A stretch of DNA of 64,000 nucleotides from Phlegmacium glaucopus. Taxonomy: Eukaryota > Basidiomycota > Agaricomycetes > Agaricales > Cortinariaceae. Shown piece after piece: positions 59,388 to 64,000 of this stretch. The stretch spans positions 284,130-348,129 of the forward strand of contig MU130621.1 in the NCBI GenBank assembly GCA_015039465.1. Reading direction: 5' to 3'. Both the position numbers and the translations under genes were made by a program. How positions within the stretch are numbered: the stretch's first letter is position 1; every line of letters starts with the position of its first letter. The notes beneath the pieces were generated by a model. The model ran no database searches. It was given only the letters and a program-made list of their open reading frames with translations, and was not told where the DNA came from.

Positions 59388-59954
59388 TCTTTCGAGGAAG
59401 GACGGTGTGGAGACAGCTCTGAAAGCCTGGGAAAGTTGCTAGAGAGAAGAATTAGATATTTTAAAATAATTTTTAATTTTTAATTTTTAATGTTGCAGAG
59501 ACTGAGTTTGAACTTTGAAAACAAATGCCGCTCTTCGCGCTTATATAATTATACCTAAAATCATATTCCAACATTGACACAATGCCGGCTGCACTCACTA
59601 AATCACCATACGGACCCAGGTCAAGGGATTTAAATGCTCTAAACTATCAAGTGAGTCTCTCATCCTTATCTATTTAATGCCTTAAGTGGATAAAATATTC
59701 TCAAGTTCGACTGCTGACCCTGGCAGGTGTTTATTTACGATATTCCAAAGGCGGATAGAAGAGGGAGTTAACCATGCATACCCTATCACGCTTGGCTAAC
59801 TTCTTCAAATTCAAACGGACGCTATTCGGGTTCCCCACATGGAGACGGGACGCTGGTACATGTATTTATACTTTTAGTTACATAGACCCAGACGTTCTTA
59901 TCTCTTCTGACTACTCGTAAAGCCGCCCATAATCAATACGTTCCCCTCAGTACT
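59388..59954. other. divergent promoter region
   Basis: 567 bp between the mannosidase start (minus strand) and the transporter start (plus strand). AT-rich runs at 59,455-59,490; no defined element. Confidence 0.5.
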
Positions 59955-62408
59955 ATGGGCCGGGCATCAGAAACTAGCGACGAGAAACCTACGACTAGCC
60001 CTCAGGCTCATGTTTTCATAGCATTGAAGGATGTTGATACAGCCGCTGTAGTTGCATCGGGCGACCAGGGAGTGCTTGATCCTAGCGAGGCTTTGCGTGT
60101 TCGGTTCGTCGTTCATAAGCCTTCTTTTCGGGCCGTGACATATGCCTATGTAGACGCAAGATCGACAAGCATATCCTCCCGTTGATGTTCAGTGCGTCAA
60201 TCATTAACTTCGATTATGGTTTATATTAAACATAATTTCTAGCTCTTTACTGGTATGACAACGGAACTATACCTGCTGCACGGTCTTATAGTCTCCACTA
60301 GGATACAATTTATGGACAAAACAACCTTGGGCAGTGCCGCAATCCTAGGAATCCGGTCAGTTTCTACCTTTTGAAAGTTGACCCTCCTGACATCACCCCA
60401 CCTTAGAGAATCAGCTCATCTGACCACTAACCAGTGAGACACATTGATTCCTACCAGTTGTCCTGTATACTTACTCCTTATAGGTATAACTGGTGCGCGA
60501 ACTTTCACTACTACTTTTGTAAAACTTGTTCAAGGTGACGCCCCGAAGGCTTGGCACAATCTTCTACTTGAGTTACTTGCTTTTCGAGTTTCCCCAGAAT
60601 CTCTGTCTCCAGCGTTTTCCAGTGGGAAAATGGATAAGGTACGAACAATTTCTATCAATTCTAAGATATCCAACGACATTTCCCGGTGTTGGGTTTATCC
60701 AGTTTTAATATTTCAATATGGGCAATCGCCATCTGCGCACACGCTGCCTGCAAGAATTTCGCAGGCCTTTTCGTTGTCCGATTGATCCTCGGCATGTGTG
60801 AAGGTTCAGTTACAGCTGGTTTTTTGATTGTTAGCTCGATGTTTTACACTCGAAACGAGCAAACCCTCAGGGTTGGATACTGGTGTAAGTTTTTATGTCT
60901 TTCCAGGAATGTTTCATTCAGACTTCGTTGGTTTGATAGTTTTGATGAATGGTACTGGTACGGACGTCGATACTTATCACTGCATTCTTCTTGCCCTTAT
61001 CGCTCTCATATATATGCAGCTCAGATTATATCCGGGTTTATCAGCTTTGGGTCTCTCCACATCAAAACAAGGGCATTTGAGCCTTGGCAATGGTAAATAG
61101 GAGTGCTCGCTTATTATCAGGGTTTGCAATCATAATCTTTACCTAGGTTAATGATTATTACTGGCGTTCTCACTCTTATCACTGCTCTCTTATTCTGGTA
61201 AGTTATATCCCCCCTCTTCCGCCACGATTGTGATTGACGCCTGATCTTAGGTTTCTATTTCCGGACTCACCTACAAATGCTTGGTTCCTTACTCCAGCCG
61301 AAAGAGCGATAGCTGTACGCCGATTAAAGGTATTGTTGCATTATTGACCTCTCCTTGAATTGCTTCATATGCAATATTTGCTAGGGTAACCAAACGGGAG
61401 TCGAAAACAAGCATTTTAAAAAGGAACAGTGCGTATTTGTCCACCCGCCGTACTCGCCGGGTAGAAGAAAGTGGCTGACATTGCAATTCATATGCAGAAT
61501 GATAGAAGCACTCACTGATCCCAAGACGTGGCTCTTTGCACTCTTTTCTGCGCTTGACAATATCCCGAACTCCTTGACAAATCAAAGGCAGATCATCGTG
61601 TCTTCCTTTGGTTTTACCCCTCTCCAGACAACACTTTTGGGTTGCGTTGATGGTGTAGTTGAAATCGTGACCATCTGGACCGGCGTTACTCTGGCTGCCC
61701 GAATTCCGGATAGTCGTGCATACGTTGGGTTTCTATACTTCATCCCTAACATTATCGGGGTATTCTTGATAAATTTCCTGCCATGGAGCAATAAAGTAGG
61801 ACTTCTATTTGCACAATGGACCACAGGTTTGTTCATTCATCAAGTGTCTACGTTACCGATTTTTAATTATGCTCAGGTGTTGGTACCACTGGATTCGTCT
61901 TATCATTATCCTGGTTGTCGACTGTGACAGCAGGCCACACCAAGCGAGTCACAGTTAACGCAATCATGCTCTCAGCGTACTGTATTGGCAACGCTGCTGG
62001 TCCGTTTATGTGGCAAGAAAGATACAAGCCCCGGTAAGTCATACTTCTGGCATGACTTCCTGGATGAAAATTGACGTAGTGCATTCAGCAACCACATCCC
62101 CTGGATAATCATTGGAATTTGTTACGCATGCTGCATGGCACTATTGCTTATCATTCGGTTCGTTCTCTCTACGGAAAATAAGCGTCGTGATATGGAACAG
62201 GTGGATCATGATGATAGTTACGATGATGTCTATATTGAGCGGATGGGGGAAGACGGAGAAGTCGAGAAGGTCAAAGTAGACAAGGTAAATCTTTTTATGT
62301 TCGTGACATTGATGCGAAAATCCTTGCTCACTCATTTTGTGTGATGTGTTTCAGGAATTTTTGGATCTCACAGATATCCAGAATCGTGATTTCAGATATG
62401 TTCTGTAG
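59955..62408 (+). CDS. MFS transporter, Dal5/allantoate-permease type (anion:cation symporter)
   Basis: A plasma-membrane carrier for an organic anion such as allantoate, vitamin or carboxylate; the substrate is not predictable. The start is the ATG at 59,955 and the stop at 62,406-62,408. Many introns, whose splicing restores the family pattern: IDKHILPLMF, then LYWIQFMDKTTLGSAAILGI (TM1, with the family's Asp), then FYLSYLLFEFPQNL, CHAACKNF-like CAHAACKNFAGLFVVRLILG, GYWFLMNGTAQIISGFISFG, WLMIITGVLTLITALLFWF, FPDSPTNAWFLTPAERAIAV and the second half with IIVSSFGFTPLQTTLLG. Twelve helices are expected. The N-terminus is cytosolic and hydrophilic. The first intron has a weak donor (gttcgg) and needs confirmation. 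The C-terminus is short and acidic. Confidence 0.9.
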
Positions 62409-62940
62409 TATGACTAGTTGCGAGGCGAGATACAATTTCATTTGTATGTAACCATTTCTGTATGGTGTGGCGGTAAATGATATGAGATGAGACTCTGGTA
62501 TTGGCATTAGGAGGTCATGCATCACGGATTATGAAAATGTAGTATCAAAAATCATGTAATAACGCCTCCCAATTGAGCTGAAACCCTAAGAAAAAATACT
62601 GAATGCCAAGGGATTGAACCCAGATTCAGAGCCAGGCAAAATTACACTGTGGAGGACAGGTCAGTCTATCGTCCGGGGTGCCAAATGAATGCTACTTAAG
62701 TTGTAGTACAGTAGCGTCGATTGAAGAATCCGCTCTCCTTCGGAGTCTGGATGTCCCGGGCCATAGCGTCTTCGCTGTCTGAGGGCGTTGACAGTGGGAG
62801 GGACGCTGCATTGTTTCCCAGCAGGAACCTCGTATCCCCAGTCACTGTGAGACCAGGGGGGTTGTAAAAAACAACCCCAGATTCCATCAAAAAGAATCAT
62901 AATTTCCAGCAATTTTTGGTGAATTTCCACCAATTTGTGG
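62409..62940. other. intergenic
   Basis: Contains a tRNA-like T-arm (gggattgaaccc at 62,610) that does not fold into a full tRNA. Nothing else recognised. Confidence 0.45.
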
Positions 62941-63780
62941 TGGAACCCCCAACTTTCGTCTTATTTCTTTATATTGAGGATTCTTTACAACTCTTATATA
63001 TCATCTCATATAAAACAGTGATACTATCCGACTTCTTGGGTCAAAGACTTCTCAAGATATCCGACCTTCAGAATTTTTAACTTTAAATCGTCCCTAAACC
63101 CACCCCAAACGAATTAACATACTAAGATTCACACTTTATTTTATTATTTTGAGGACTCCTTATAAAAATTGTGTGGTATCTGTTAAAAACCGTGTCCTTA
63201 TCGATGTTTTCAAATCAAATACTTGTCAAGATATCCAACCTTCAAAGTTTAAACCTAACCTTAACGGTGATCGAGTGAGTAAAAATTCCCGAACTCACAC
63301 TTTATTTTTTTATATTGAGGACTCTCTACAAGTATTATGTATCATATCATACAATACAGTCATTATACTCAATGTATTTGATCAAAATCTTCACAAGATA
63401 TCCGGTCTTCAATGGTTATAACGTAAAATCGTCCTTAAACACACCTTTGACGAGTAAATATTCACAGACCCACACTTTATTTTGTTATATTGACGACTCT
63501 TTATAAATTTTATATATAATCTAGTAAAGTGTCGTGGTTCTGTTCAATGTATTTGGGTAAAGACTTCACAAGATAACCGACCTTCAAAGTTTTTACCGTA
63601 AAACCGTCCCTGAACCCATCTTTAACGAGTAAACATCCCAGGACACACATGTTATTTTATTTTATTGACGACTCTTTATAAATGTTATGTACCATCTCTT
63701 AAAATGTAGTGGTTTTATACAACGCCTTTAGTTATTAACTTCACAATATGACGAATCTTCAAAATCAGGTGGTCTGTTTT
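62940..63780. repeat. tandem repeat, period about 175 bp, nearly five units
   Basis: The landmark ttttatattgaggactcttta recurs with gagga/gacga centred at 62,976, 63,151, 63,317, 63,492 and 63,667, so spacings are 175, 166, 175 and 175. Each unit also carries a tcaagatatccgaccttcaa block and an aaatcgtcc block. Units differ by about 10-25% by eye. AT-rich; open frames across it are accidental. Confidence 0.92.
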
Positions 63781-64000
63781 TTTCGTATCGGTGGGGTTTT
63801 TTGGTGTGTTAGTGGTAAAGATAGTATTTTTAAGTAAGTTATATACAAGTGTACTACGATATTATGTAAATACTATGGTTTTTTTAGTAGGTTTTACTAC
63901 GTCTTGACTCACTCATTCGCACAAAGTGTGAAACAGTGCGTAAACCGTTACACTGCACTGTATTGTGACGGTTTAGGTATTGTCCGTAACGGGTGGTGGT
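63781..64000. other. sequence beyond the tandem repeat
   Basis: Unrelated to the repeat. It contains gttaccactgcac/gtgtaac-like short inverted words (accgttacac...gtgacggt, 63,946-63,973). No gene. Confidence 0.4.

Noticed and set aside
62590..62680. tRNA gene on the minus strand (T-arm gggttcaatccc)
   Set aside because: The T-arm is good, but the 5' acceptor strand, D-arm and a 7-nt anticodon loop cannot be paired convincingly. At best a decayed tRNA or tRNA-derived piece.

Overview
The window looks like a basidiomycete (Agaricomycete) chromosome segment. Its genes are broken by many introns of about 45-70 nt with GT-AG ends. The families present are typical of mushrooms: a LovB-like reducing polyketide synthase, an Akr1 palmitoyltransferase, a Cyt-like cytolysin, a Mug135-like protein, a large F-box protein and a Ty1/copia retroelement. 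All functions are read from motifs; no database search was possible.

Layout. 1-12 kb: a doubtful gene remnant, then one ~9.3 kb highly reducing polyketide synthase gene on the minus strand (KS-AT-DH-degenerate MT-degenerate ER-KR-ACP-condensation). 13-15 kb: an unrecognised multi-exon gene and a decayed tandem copy of its 3' part. 15-23 kb: three minus-strand genes (acylaminoacyl-peptidase, membrane-anchored alpha/beta hydrolase, mucin-like single-pass membrane protein). 25-27 kb: a stand-alone adenylate-forming enzyme. 28-31 kb: tyrosyl-DNA phosphodiesterase 1 with an N-terminal ubiquitin-interacting motif and a 9-nt microexon. 31.5-37.5 kb: a rearranged copia element containing a 750-nt N gap. 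37.8-43.6 kb: HNH protein, Akr1, Mug135-like protein and Cyt-like cytolysin. 45-48 kb: two unrecognised genes. 49.7-62.4 kb: F-box protein, four-TM protein, Ams1 alpha-mannosidase and a Dal5-like transporter. 62.9-63.8 kb: a tandem repeat with a period of about 175 bp.

The most striking observation is in the retroelement. The 2,245 nt right after the gap (32,681-34,925) are written backwards, reversed but not complemented. They match 31,511-31,791 as a base-by-base complement running in the SAME direction for 281 nt at a constant offset of 1,455. Read 3'->5' without complementing, they give an open copia gag zinc knuckle, protease DSG and integrase HHCC region. Reversing the block in place makes the RNase H frame of the neighbouring pol ORF run on without a break at 34,926 into its missing tail, polypurine tract and 3' LTR. 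No known copying mechanism makes parallel complements, so a gap-closing or scaffolding error is by far the likeliest cause. Ordinary six-frame annotation of this block is meaningless.

The polyketide synthase, two hydrolases and the adenylating enzyme lie within 25 kb and could be part of a metabolite locus, but nothing in the sequence proves that they work together. The other genes are mostly housekeeping (vacuolar mannosidase, palmitoyltransferase, DNA repair, transport).
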